Shown: positions 7,458 to 16,226 of the stretch, piece by piece | Layout of the letters: every line of letters begins with the position of its first letter | How positions within the stretch are numbered: position 1 is the stretch's first letter | Source: Methanosarcina sp. | GTDB taxonomy: Archaea > Halobacteriota > Methanosarcinia > Methanosarcinales > Methanosarcinaceae | Length of the DNA: 33,475 nucleotides | Assembly: GCF_028693135.1 (NCBI RefSeq) | Contig: NZ_JAQUVZ010000041.1 | Span: forward strand, 1-33,475 | Direction: 5' to 3' | Position numbers and translations under genes: made by a program | Notes under the pieces: generated by a model | The model's database searches: none | What the model was told of the DNA's origin: nothing | Seen by the model: the letters and a program-made list of their open reading frames with translations, nothing else

Positions 7458-10235
7458 ATGGGGGTTCAAATTCTGGACATAATGCTAAAACTTCAGGATG
7501 CTGCCAGCAGCCTGCAGGACGTTGTTAACAGCCTTAATCAGAGCCTGCTTCAAGGAAAAAATAAAGAGGAAGAGGAAACCTGTCCGCACAGGATAAAGCA
7601 GACGAAAAATCGGAAAACGATTGCTATCAACTGCAAGGAGTGTGATGCCGGGTCTTCACTTAATGATTCTCACTGCAGGAAGAACATCTTCGGCATCCTT
7701 CAAAAAGAAATTCATGCCGACTGTCTTGTACTCTCAAAGCTCTATGAACGGGACTACGAAGGAAAATCCCTGGCTTTGCTTTATGCTCTGGCAAGCTTCA
7801 AGGGAACTATTGCAGCGTACAGGAGCACTGAAGTTGTGCCTGAAGCGTGTTCCCGGCCCGAGAAAAAGGAGTGCAGCCTTGAGAGAAAAGAGATAATTTC
7901 TACCCTTGCCGAAACCGTGGAGACTGACCCTTTAAAAGCCCGGCTGGAGTTGAGGGAGATTATTCAGGGGAAAATTCAGGGGAAAATGACTGGTAGAGTT
8001 CCGGATACAACTCCTATCTGCCTGGCATGCTCTGAGTGTTTTTACAGCGTCCTGAACGAAATCGAAGAGAAAATGTCTGGTTTTCCTGAAGTTCCTGTCA
8101 TCAAAAAGTCCGGTTACAATCTGGCAGCGGGCTGGTTAGAAAATGTGGAAGAAAAGGTAAACCGTTCAGAAGAAAAAGCAGGGAAAAAAGTAAAGGGAAC
8201 AATTGGAGGAAAAGCAGGAAAGAGATCCGGAAACCTGATCGAAGACATATCTGGAGAAGTAAACCCTGCCTCTTTATCCGGCCTGGTCCCTCATTCAGTT
8301 CCGAGTGCTGGAAAGAAGAAAAAGGGCAAATTTGCAAATAATTTCACAGATTCTACAGACAATTTTTTCGACTATGAAAGCAGGATCAAATCTCACGTCA
8401 GGCCGCCTTTTTCCAGTTCGAGAATTTATACCGAGGCTCCTGAAAATACTGAATTTCTTGAATGTTATGACATTAACGGCAGGGAAGGAAGAAACCTCGA
8501 GGTCTCTATTTACCGCTACACCGACAGGCCGGAAAAGCTGTACATGCTCAGGCCTCCCGAGTACAACCTGCGGCAGGAGGAACTCAGGCTTCTTGAGGTA
8601 GTCCGGAAAAGGATGATCAGGCACAGGCCAAAAGACCTCGCCTTTGCAGACCCGACCGGAGCCAGGGAGTACTTCAAACGCATGGCAAAAGACCTGCTGG
8701 GCGAAGAACTGCTGGAAAGCGGGAAAGCCTGCGGTCCGGATGAACTTGAAAGCTATGCCGACCTCCTTGCAAGGTATACGAACGGGCTCGGGATTTTAGA
8801 AGACCTCCTTTCTGATGCCGGGATAACAGACGTATACATCAATGCCCCTGCAGATACGAATCCTGTGCACGTTGTGATGGATGGGGAGGAATGTACAAGC
8901 AACGTATTTCTCTCGCAGGACGACCTTGATTCTCTTGTCTCAAGGTTCAGGACGATCAGCGGCAGGCCCTTTGGAGAGGCTATTCCTGTGCTTGAACTCA
9001 ACCTTGAGGCTTTCGGGGTAAGGGTATCCGTAATAGGAGACCCGCTCAGTGCAAACGGGCTTGCATACGCCTTTCGAAAACACTCCCTCACCCCCTGGAC
9101 CCTGCCGAAACTGATCAATACAGGCTCGATTTCTCCTTTTGCAGCCGGGTTTTTAAGTTTCCTTATGGACGGGCAGGCTTCAATCCTTGTTGCCGGAGAA
9201 GTGGGAGCCGGAAAAACATCTCTCCTATCGGCAATGCTGCTTGAAATCCCCCAGAAGTACAGGATCCTTACAATCGAAGACACCCACGAACTTCCGACAG
9301 AACAGCTCCAGGAGCTTGGCTGGAAGGTACAGGGAATGAGTTCCTATTCTTCGGTTCTCAAATCAGGAGCGGAAATGAGCCCTGAAACCGCTCTTCGGGC
9401 TTCCCTGAGGCTTGGGAGTTCTTCTCTGGTGCTGGGGGAGGTCCGGGGGCCGGAAGTAAAAGTGCTCTACGAAGCCATGCAGGTCGGAAATGCCGGGAAC
9501 TCCGTTATAGGGACCATCCACGGCTCATCCGTTGAAAACGTATACGAGAGAATCGTACACACCCTTGGAGTTCCTCCCGCTTCTTTCAAAGCGACCGATG
9601 CGGTGATAATATGCTCAGGCATCAGGCCCGGTGGGAGCATGAAAAAGATAAAACGGGTGAGCCAGATTGCAGAAGTGACCAGCACATCGATAGAAGACCC
9701 CGAACCTTCCGAGCTCTTTACCGATATCATGCATTATGATGCCTCTCAGGACTGCCTGCTTGCAGGAGAGGTGCTCGAACAGGGGCAGTCCGAACTTATA
9801 GGAAAGATTGCCCGGAAATGGGGGATTTCCATTGACAGTGCCCTGAAAAATATCGAACTCAGGACACGGATAAAAGAAAAGATAGCAACTGAAGGGGTTC
9901 GCAGTCCATTCCTGCTTGAAGCCGAAGCCGTAAGCGAAGCAAACAATATGTTCTGGCTGCTTTCGGATTCCATTAAAGCAGGCGATCGAGCTGGTTTTGA
10001 AACAGGTCCCGACTCTATCTCAGGAGCCGATCTTGAAGAGCTTTACAGGCAATGGGAAACCTGGTTTGAAAATTTTGCCCGGATACGGGCCGGAACAGGA
10101 AAACAGAGGGGAACAGAAAACCAGGAAACGGGAAACCAGGGAACAGGAAAACGACTATCAGAAGAAAAACAGCTGCTAGAAGAAAAACGACTGTCAGAAG
10201 AAAAACAGCTGCCAGAAGAAAAAATAACTGTCTGA
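7458..10235 (+). CDS. archaeal GspE-type secretion/pilus assembly ATPase
   Basis: 925 residues. The C-terminal half is a type II/IV secretion ATPase: Walker A GEVGAGKTS at 580-588 (K586), Walker B-type SSLVLGE at 655-661, and the following GNAGNSVIGTIHG His-box region. It would hydrolyse ATP to drive pilin insertion or removal with the GspF-like partner 10 bp downstream. The N-terminal ~300 residues are not standard: cysteines at 42, 59, 62 and 73, then C188-x2-C191-x2-C194, suggest a metal site. A Lys/Glu-rich linker (about 225-300) separates it from the ATPase. The C-terminus ends in low-complexity repeats (LSEEKQL, LPEEKI). The start at 7458 has GGGGAA close before it and fits the TATA position. 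GspE family is certain; the machine it serves is not. Confidence 0.92.
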   Translation: MGVQILDIMLKLQDAASSLQDVVNSLNQSLLQGKNKEEEETCPHRIKQTKNRKTIAINCKECDAGSSLNDSHCRKNIFGILQKEIHADCLVLSKLYERDYEGKSLALLYALASFKGTIAAYRSTEVVPEACSRPEKKECSLERKEIISTLAETVETDPLKARLELREIIQGKIQGKMTGRVPDTTPICLACSECFYSVLNEIEEKMSGFPEVPVIKKSGYNLAAGWLENVEEKVNRSEEKAGKKVKGTIGGKAGKRSGNLIEDISGEVNPASLSGLVPHSVPSAGKKKKGKFANNFTDSTDNFFDYESRIKSHVRPPFSSSRIYTEAPENTEFLECYDINGREGRNLEVSIYRYTDRPEKLYMLRPPEYNLRQEELRLLEVVRKRMIRHRPKDLAFADPTGAREYFKRMAKDLLGEELLESGKACGPDELESYADLLARYTNGLGILEDLLSDAGITDVYINAPADTNPVHVVMDGEECTSNVFLSQDDLDSLVSRFRTISGRPFGEAIPVLELNLEAFGVRVSVIGDPLSANGLAYAFRKHSLTPWTLPKLINTGSISPFAAGFLSFLMDGQASILVAGEVGAGKTSLLSAMLLEIPQKYRILTIEDTHELPTEQLQELGWKVQGMSSYSSVLKSGAEMSPETALRASLRLGSSSLVLGEVRGPEVKVLYEAMQVGNAGNSVIGTIHGSSVENVYERIVHTLGVPPASFKATDAVIICSGIRPGGSMKKIKRVSQIAEVTSTSIEDPEPSELFTDIMHYDASQDCLLAGEVLEQGQSELIGKIARKWGISIDSALKNIELRTRIKEKIATEGVRSPFLLEAEAVSEANNMFWLLSDSIKAGDRAGFETGPDSISGADLEELYRQWETWFENFARIRAGTGKQRGTENQETGNQGTGKRLSEEKQLLEEKRLSEEKQLPEEKITV

Positions 10236-10245
10236 GGCCAGAAAA

Positions 10246-12183
10246 ATGGAAGAAAGCAGCTGGTACGTAAGAGCCTGTAAAACCACAACAAAGCAGTGGG
10301 GATGGACTGTTCAGGATCCGGATGCATTCAGCAGGAAATGCGAAAAAAGCGTGAGCCCTGAGTACAGAGACGCCCTCCGGTTTACCGGTTTTGACCTTGA
10401 AGCCTTCGAGACGGTGTTATTTTCTTACGTGGGGACGTTTGTAACCTTAATATTACTCCTCGGGATAGACCTTTTCCTTCTTCTGTCCAGAAGTTTTGAA
10501 TCCCGGACTCTTTTCATTATGGGAACCCTGACCTTTATCATTCCTCTAATAGTCCTTTGCTACCTGAGCGAGTATGTGAAGATAAAGGCAGGCTTTATGA
10601 AAATCTCCTCCCTTGGAGATATCCCGGAAATCCTGAGTTATATCATCATGTCAATGAAGCTGGTCCCGAATCTTGAACATGCCGTACTCTTTGCAGCCCG
10701 GAACTCCGAGAGGCCGCTTGCCACGGACTTAAAAAAACTGACCTGGGACCTGAATTTGAGGCTCTACAGCAGTATGGATGACGCTCTCCTCTCTTTTGCC
10801 GACCTGTGGGGCAGAAACAGTGAATACTTCAAGCGTTCCCTGCACCTGATCAAAAGTTCAACTGCCGAGCCGGATGAAGCCCAGAGAGTCATTACCCTGA
10901 ACCGCGCTCTTGACATCAGTCTTGAAGGCACTGAAAGCCTGATGGAATCTTTTGCAGCAAAGCTGAAGACCCCAAGTTACGTGCTCTACTCAATCTTCAT
11001 CCTGATCCCTCTTGCCCTGGTAGCTCTCCTGCCTGCGGTCACGGTTGTAGGGATGAAACCCGAGATTACAGACCTTGTCCTCCTTTACGATTTTGTATTT
11101 CCTGTCCTTGCAGCAGTCTACTCAGAATATATCCTGATGCAGAGGCCTGTTGCCTTTATTCCCAGGCATATTCCGGATTCCCATCCCGACCTTGCAGATA
11201 TAAAGCAGAAAAAGCGATTTGCCATACTCACCGGAGTCCTGGTCTGCGTCCTGACAGCTCCTCTGGGATATCTGCTGCTCGCGGCCGGAAACCCGGGAGG
11301 AATAGTGTCTACAACTCCTCTTGGAGGCTATCTCCTCCCTGCCCTTCCTTTAGTTGTGGGAGGCATTGCAGGGATCTCAATTTACCTTTACTTTTCATCT
11401 ATTCCGTACAAGAAGATCAGAGACAGGATAAAGCAAATGGAGCAGGAATTTGCAGATTCCCTTTTTGTGCTCGGCAGAAGGATTTCAGAAGGAAAAGCCC
11501 CTGAAGAAGCCTTTGCCCACACTGCCAGAACCATGGAAGGCTCAAAAATAGGGGAAGCCTTTGAGGAGATTTCCATGAACCTTGTCAGCATGAGGACGAA
11601 CCTCAAAGATGCGATCTTTGACGACGAATTTGGGGCTTTCAGGCACGTGTATTCGGAAAGAATCCGAAATACCATGCTCCTCTTCACGGAAAGTGTCCAC
11701 AAAAACCATGAAGCTGCAGGAGCTTCAATTGTTAAGCTTGCAGATCACTTAAAAGAGCTCAGTGCAGTCGAAGAGCGCATAAAGAGTTCCCTCTACGACG
11801 TTACTTCAACAATGCGTTCTACCGCCGCAATCTTTGCCCCTCTTATTGCAGGAATTACCCTTGCCCTTTCCGAAGTCATTACAAAAATCCTGAACCAGGT
11901 AGCAGAAAGAGTCAGCAGGGTACCCGCAGACCTGTCCGGAATGCCTGTCGAAATCAATCCTGAAACTTTTTCACAGTCCATTCCTCCGGACCAGTTCCTG
12001 CTTGCAATAGGGGTTTACGTTGTCCTTATCAGTGCCATCCTCACGCGCTTTGCAGGAGCCATAGAATATGGAGGCGACCGGATGCAGCTGAAATACGACC
12101 TCTCCTGCATGCTCCCGATTACAGTTATTATTTTTGCGGTTTCGGCTGCTGCGTCAAGGATTATTTTCAGCGGGATGGTATAG
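10246..12183 (+). CDS. GspF/TadC-type membrane platform protein
   Basis: 645 residues with two T2SSF-like halves. The cytoplasmic parts are near residues 115-215 (GDIPEILSYIIMSMKLVPNL) and 395-530 (EFADSLFVLGRRISEGKAPE), each flanked by hydrophobic helices, including pairs near 57-108, 244-294, 325-382 and the C-terminus. It is the inner-membrane platform on which the GspE ATPase acts. It starts 10 bp after gspE, preceded by GAGG, so the two form one operon. No prepilin or prepilin peptidase follows directly. It ends in TAG, which Methanosarcina can in principle read as pyrrolysine; the duplicated 3' fragment at 12832-12928 ends in TGA at the same place, which supports termination here. Confidence 0.9.
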   Translation: MEESSWYVRACKTTTKQWGWTVQDPDAFSRKCEKSVSPEYRDALRFTGFDLEAFETVLFSYVGTFVTLILLLGIDLFLLLSRSFESRTLFIMGTLTFIIPLIVLCYLSEYVKIKAGFMKISSLGDIPEILSYIIMSMKLVPNLEHAVLFAARNSERPLATDLKKLTWDLNLRLYSSMDDALLSFADLWGRNSEYFKRSLHLIKSSTAEPDEAQRVITLNRALDISLEGTESLMESFAAKLKTPSYVLYSIFILIPLALVALLPAVTVVGMKPEITDLVLLYDFVFPVLAAVYSEYILMQRPVAFIPRHIPDSHPDLADIKQKKRFAILTGVLVCVLTAPLGYLLLAAGNPGGIVSTTPLGGYLLPALPLVVGGIAGISIYLYFSSIPYKKIRDRIKQMEQEFADSLFVLGRRISEGKAPEEAFAHTARTMEGSKIGEAFEEISMNLVSMRTNLKDAIFDDEFGAFRHVYSERIRNTMLLFTESVHKNHEAAGASIVKLADHLKELSAVEERIKSSLYDVTSTMRSTAAIFAPLIAGITLALSEVITKILNQVAERVSRVPADLSGMPVEINPETFSQSIPPDQFLLAIGVYVVLISAILTRFAGAIEYGGDRMQLKYDLSCMLPITVIIFAVSAAASRIIFSGMV

Positions 12184-12453
12184 AGATTGAATAATTGCTG
12201 GAAAATGACTGAAAAAGAGCTGGAAGAGTCAGGAAGTAGCTGAAAAGATAACAAATAAGGTAATTATTCAGCCACTGATAAAAAAGTATTTTTTCAGCAA
12301 AATGCTGCAATTCTCATGATAATAGCGGCGTTCCATTGAGCGCTGCTAGAATAGCATCCATGACATTCAGGTCAGCCATTCTGAAAATCTCTTAAAATTT
12401 CAGAAATATACAAATCTAGAAAAGCATTTAATATTTATTAACAGATTAAGAGC

Positions 12454-12594
12454 ATGGACAATGGTTTTTCAAGTTATGGTTCTAGTACAAGTCATGCTAT
12501 CCAAATGATACCTGAAGAATTCATTATTGCAACATTCATAATTTTCTTAATAGTAATTATCTTTATTTTTTATTATAGCAAAAAGAAAAAATGA
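12454..12594 (+). CDS. putative 46-residue single-pass membrane protein
   Basis: A short open frame from ATG to TGA. The N-terminus is polar and Ser-rich (MDNGFSSYGSSTSH). One strong hydrophobic stretch follows at residues 23-41 (FIIATFIIFLIVIIFIFYY), and the end is SKKKK, the positive-inside pattern of a single-pass protein with an outside N-terminus. An AT-rich TATA-like sequence (TTTAATATTTATTA) lies about 25 bp upstream, but no Shine-Dalgarno is seen. No family recognised. The organised hydrophobic-plus-basic layout argues for coding, but length alone does not. Confidence 0.5.
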   Translation: MDNGFSSYGSSTSHAIQMIPEEFIIATFIIFLIVIIFIFYYSKKKK

Positions 12595-12831
12595 CATTGT
12601 TTTCAATCGGACATTTGACCTAAATCTCACTTTTCACAGATGTTCTTTCAATTATCATAATTGTTCATGCTCTCGTTTTTGCTGAAAACCTTCCTGGTTA
12701 CTCAAACATGTGTTCTTGAAATATCCTACAATTTTCGACTTTTTGCCTTCATTGAAAACTTCCAGCACCCATTTCCCGAAGCTTCAGCTGAGATAATAAC
12801 AGAAGTCACATTAACAGAAGTCACATCACGG

Positions 12832-12950
12832 AACTGAAGTACGACCTCTCCTGCATGCTCCCGATTACAGTTCTTATCTTTGCGGTCTCAGCTGCTGCTT
12901 CAAGGGTTGTTTTCAGCGGGCTGGTATGAAATTGAATTAAATTAGCTGGA
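12832..12950 (+). pseudogene. duplicated 3' end of gspF
   Basis: This segment repeats the end of the GspF gene and its 3' flank (about 12085-12210). Read in frame it gives LKYDLSCMLPITVLIFAVSA, then a few residues ending SGLV and TGA (12926-12928), against LKYDLSCMLPITVIIFAVSA ending SGMV and TAG in the intact gene. Most changes are silent or conservative, so the copy probably diverged while part of a functional paralogue. No upstream part of that paralogue remains. Confidence 0.88.
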
Positions 12951-13025
12951 AAAATAAGAAAGAAGATGAGGGGATTTAGCTCCCCTTTTTGTGTTTCTCA
13001 CTGAAGCAGACATTTAGCCTCTTTT

Positions 13026-14156
13026 TTACTTTCTTCTATACAGGAATACTGCAAGCAGACCGACTAACCCATAAATAATTCCAAAGCTTGGCGAGCTCAT
13101 ACTTTCTTTCAAACCAGTATCTAGTTTAGATACAGGTTCCTCACTTTCCGCATCAGTTTCATTGATCTCCTTGGTCTCTGACTCTCCCGAAAGGATTGTT
13201 TCCATCCTGGGTTTCAGATTTCCATCTTTGTCCCATATTCCCCAGTGAGCACCCTGTGGACCTTCGTAATTAGCTTTCCATGTTTCATCAAAAGCTTCAA
13301 AGTAAAAGTATTGAACGTTATTCTTACGTGCCCATGATACAAAATCGTTGAAGTATCTTGCAGAGTTTTCCGGGGAAGGCACGGCACTTTCAATAGTATT
13401 TCCTGCACTGGGCCACCCGGTTTCAGAAACAATAATCGGCTTGTTATTTATTTGATCAGCTATACTCTTATAGACATTATCCTGCACTTCTATTGCAGAA
13501 TCAATGCTCGTACCCTCCCAATAGGGGTAGCTGTTATACATGACAACATCACATTCAGCCATTACCCTGGGGTGATTAAGAAGTTCACTGTACGTATCTG
13601 CTGTTGTAACATTGATACCGGGTACTGCCTGTTTAACGCGCCTGATATATTCAATAAGCTGGTCTTCGGAAAGATCATTTCTTAGCAGTGTTTCACTACC
13701 TACGATAGCAAGATCCACATACCCATTCTTAGATTCATTGATCAATTCGTTTATCTGTCTATCATTTGCCTCAGTGTCACTACTAAGCCATGCACCAATT
13801 GCGGTCTTGAGCCCCAGCTCATGAGCCACCGGACCAATATATTCCAGACCGTTCTCCGTGCCATAGGTCCTTATCCAGGTAGTGTGCGGAGCTATAATCG
13901 TCAGACGCTCTATGACCTGTTCTCTGTCCACCTTGGACCCATAGTTCGGGTTCTGCCCATCTATATAGGGACTGAAGTCGATGCCGTAGAGTTTATCGCT
14001 ATTCTGTGATGATGCAGAGAGTTGAGTTAAATTCTCAGAAGAAATCGAACCTGTTCCCGTGCTTCCGGAAGTTTCTCCAATGCATAGAGCAAAGAAAATT
14101 GTGATTACAGCAATAGTCAGGATTACGCTTTTTTTTATTTGTTTATTTCCCAACAA
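13026..14156 (-). CDS. secreted GH17-like beta-1,3-glucanase with C-terminal anchor
   Basis: 376 residues. An N-terminal signal helix (VILTIAVITIFFALCI) is followed by a GH17-type barrel (YGIDFSPYIDGQNPNYG onward). Candidate catalytic residues are E155 in VGSETL (acid/base) and E245 in VSETGWPS (nucleophile), with the family-typical FYFEAFDETWK later. A Glu/Thr-rich linker leads to SFGIIYGLVGLLAVFLYRRK, a PGF-CTERM-like tail (PSF instead of PGF) for archaeosortase processing and surface attachment. It probably cleaves beta-1,3-glucans or remodels envelope polysaccharide; substrate is inferred. The start is TTG at 14156, chosen because AGGAGGGAA sits 7 nt upstream. It is divergent from the 15043 gene across 886 bp. 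Confidence 0.88.
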   Translation of the reverse strand: MLGNKQIKKSVILTIAVITIFFALCIGETSGSTGTGSISSENLTQLSASSQNSDKLYGIDFSPYIDGQNPNYGSKVDREQVIERLTIIAPHTTWIRTYGTENGLEYIGPVAHELGLKTAIGAWLSSDTEANDRQINELINESKNGYVDLAIVGSETLLRNDLSEDQLIEYIRRVKQAVPGINVTTADTYSELLNHPRVMAECDVVMYNSYPYWEGTSIDSAIEVQDNVYKSIADQINNKPIIVSETGWPSAGNTIESAVPSPENSARYFNDFVSWARKNNVQYFYFEAFDETWKANYEGPQGAHWGIWDKDGNLKPRMETILSGESETKEINETDAESEEPVSKLDTGLKESMSSPSFGIIYGLVGLLAVFLYRRK

Positions 14157-14160
14157 CTTC

Positions 14161-14169
14161 TTCCCTCCT
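14161..14169 (-). promoter_or_regulatory. Shine-Dalgarno deciding a TTG start
   Basis: On the minus strand AGGAGGGAA precedes TTG (14156-14154). No ATG is available nearby in frame, so the ribosome site sets the start of the GH17 gene. Confidence 0.8.
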
Positions 14170-14320
14170 AAAAAGTCAAAATTAGCTGGTATCTCAAAAA
14201 CAAATCTTAGTAATTAGTTCAAGAGGTACTATTTAGATATGGTGAAATTTTACTGAAAATCCCAAGTTAGTGAGCCTTTAATAACATCTTGATTGGCATT
14301 ATTTTAGGGGAGAAAACGGC

Positions 14321-14708
14321 TACATAGATGTATAAAGGAAACTGACACAATCAAACAAAAAGAAAGTAACATAGGATTTGTTTGGTAACTTTACCTCTAC
14401 TTCCAAAATATGTGAAACAAATAGAAAAGTTTAATTCTAAAAGAAAAATTACTACATAGTTGTAAAGTCAAGAATATCTGGCTGTTTTCTGAAAGGTACA
14501 AAAACAATACCTTTACTTTTCACCTTAGTTTATCCAGATTTACCTTTACTTGACAATGTTCATTAAAACCCACCTTCCGCAGAAGTCCACAAAAATATCA
14601 CCTATTTTCCCAATATGGCAGTCGTTTAAAAACTAATTACCCCTATAATGAAAAATAGTGGACAAATCGGTAAATGAATTCTACATCTGTGTACATCTAC
14701 GGGATGTA
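14321..14708. promoter_or_regulatory. three TACA-N4-TGTA palindromes
   Basis: TACATAGATGTA at 14321-14332, TACATAGTTGTA at 14453-14464 and TACATCTGTGTA at 14682-14693 share the dyad TACA-N4-TGTA. The last overlaps TACATC-N5-GATGTA (14692-14708). They lie in a divergent intergenic region and could be operators. The first abuts a TATAAA. TACATA boxes are known binding sites of the EarA regulator in Methanococcus; a link here is only a guess. Confidence 0.45.
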
Positions 14709-15042
14709 TGTTAAAAGTTTATCAGGAAAATATTGTTTATCTTGAAAAATACTGTGGAATAGAGGAATCAATAGTTTATTGACTTTATTTAGCATGAAAT
14801 TACTCGTGTGTACTTTCATTTTTTGTGCCGGTTATTCGGGAATTTCATGTGCGTTTTAGTGGTTAATGGTTATAGATTATTATTGTCATGACAAATTGAA
14901 TCTGTAACACAAATTAGAGATTGATACCTCTATAGACATCGTTTTTAGGGGTAAAGTGTCGCATAATTAAGTTGCTCAGACGCTAGTTGAATGAAGTGCT
15001 TCTTGACGCTAAAAGATCAGGCTATGTGAATGAGGAATCTAT

Positions 15043-16071
15043 ATGGGCATTATAAGATGGATTATACAATGGATTTTAGAACATGGGGATTTTGTAGGAT
15101 CCGTGATTGCAGGCGCACTAATTGTGATATTTAAGGCAATGTATCAGTATTGGAATGACCCTGCAACTAAGAAAGTTGACTTTAAACAATTTATAAGAAG
15201 TTTCTCGACTCCAACGTCTTTTCGGAGTTCTCTATTAATATTTATTCTGGGTGTATCAGTCTCTTTTGCAGCAATAACTATAGTTTACCCTGATCCCATA
15301 CCCGAACCAGAAATAAATATTACTTATACTTCAGATACGGCCAATATTACGGAGAATATAACTGGAACTGCAGAATATATTCCCACAGGAGATGAAATCT
15401 GGATTTTTGTTCACCCCCATACAGTAAATAAATATTACCCGCAGCGTAGTAGTGCAGTTATTCAAAATGGAGAATGGTCACTTTCAGCAGGTATAGGTTC
15501 CGAAAGTGATGCTAGTAAGAAATTTGACATAATAGCCGTGCTAGCAGATACAAAAGCTCAAAAGGAACTCAATACCTATTTTGAAACATGCGAAGAGACT
15601 GGCGAATGGCCCGGGATGGATAAAGTTCCAGACAGTGCTAAAGAATACGACAGAGTTACAGTAATCAGAGAACCTGTAACTAAAAACCTAGATCCAGAAA
15701 TACAAATTACTTATCCTGTAAATGGAGCCAAAGTAGGTATTAAAGAATTTATCAAAGGAACACAAAAAAATATTCCTGACGACAAAGCATTATGGGTAGT
15801 TATTTTCCCTTATGAGTCATATAACTACCATCCGGTTAAAGAAGTTAATATCCAAGATGATGGCTCAGATTTTACAGTTCCCATCACTATAGGTACAGAA
15901 GAAAATTCGGGTGAAATGTTCGATATAATTGCCGTGTTGACAGACAAGGACGCTCAAGAGGTGTTCACAAATTATCTTGAAACAGCTGCTGAGCAACAAA
16001 ACTGGCCAGGGATAAGTAGTCTTCCAGAAGGCGCTGAGGAAATGTACAAGGTTACAGTAACAAGGAAATAA
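15043..16071 (+). CDS. membrane-anchored protein with two repeated extracytoplasmic domains
   Basis: 342 residues. Two hydrophobic segments lie near residues 16-34 (FVGSVIAGALIVIFKAMY) and 64-83 (SLLIFILGVSVSFAAITIVY). The rest is two copies of one domain, about 90-210 and 215-342. Shared landmarks are I-x-ITY, a GT-x2-x-IP-x-D/GD-x2-W opening, Y-x-P-V/R, IG-E/S, FDIIAVL-x-D followed by AQ, and a WPG-x-x-x-P-x-x-A end. The domain would lie outside the cell. I do not recognise a named family. The start ATG is preceded by GAGGAATC. It stands alone, convergent with the PKD protein gene 155 bp downstream. Confidence 0.85.
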   Translation: MGIIRWIIQWILEHGDFVGSVIAGALIVIFKAMYQYWNDPATKKVDFKQFIRSFSTPTSFRSSLLIFILGVSVSFAAITIVYPDPIPEPEINITYTSDTANITENITGTAEYIPTGDEIWIFVHPHTVNKYYPQRSSAVIQNGEWSLSAGIGSESDASKKFDIIAVLADTKAQKELNTYFETCEETGEWPGMDKVPDSAKEYDRVTVIREPVTKNLDPEIQITYPVNGAKVGIKEFIKGTQKNIPDDKALWVVIFPYESYNYHPVKEVNIQDDGSDFTVPITIGTEENSGEMFDIIAVLTDKDAQEVFTNYLETAAEQQNWPGISSLPEGAEEMYKVTVTRK

Positions 16072-16226
16072 TAACGGAATTTCGAAGCTTTGATTTACCT
16101 ATTTATCCATAAAAGCCGCTTGTTTACAGCAATTTGTGAGGCAATCGAAAAAGTAGTTAAAGTACCAAAAAAATATGATGAAGGGAACCGGATCTCTTCA
16201 TCTTTTATTTTACTACAATATGAGTA

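Larger units (their letters stand above)
12184..13025. other. intergenic stretch after gspF
   Basis: About 840 bp. It contains two hairpins (CAGCAAAATGCTG at 12295-12307; TAGCGGCG/CGCTGCTA at 12323-12348), a possible 46-residue membrane protein (12454-12594), two exact 15-bp tandem units (TAACAGAAGTCACAT, 12797-12826) and a copy of the gspF 3' end (12832-12950). Confidence 0.7.
14157..15042. other. long AT-rich divergent promoter region
   Basis: 886 bp between the GH17 gene and the 15043 gene. No gene is seen. It holds three TACA-N4-TGTA sites (14321-14332, 14453-14464, 14682-14693), one overlapped by a further inverted repeat TACATC/GATGTA at 14692-14708. GTATAAAGG at 14330-14338 is TATA-like. 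Confidence 0.6.

Noticed and set aside
8753-9283. 176-codon minus frame inside gspE
   Set aside because: Shadow of the ATPase coding strand.
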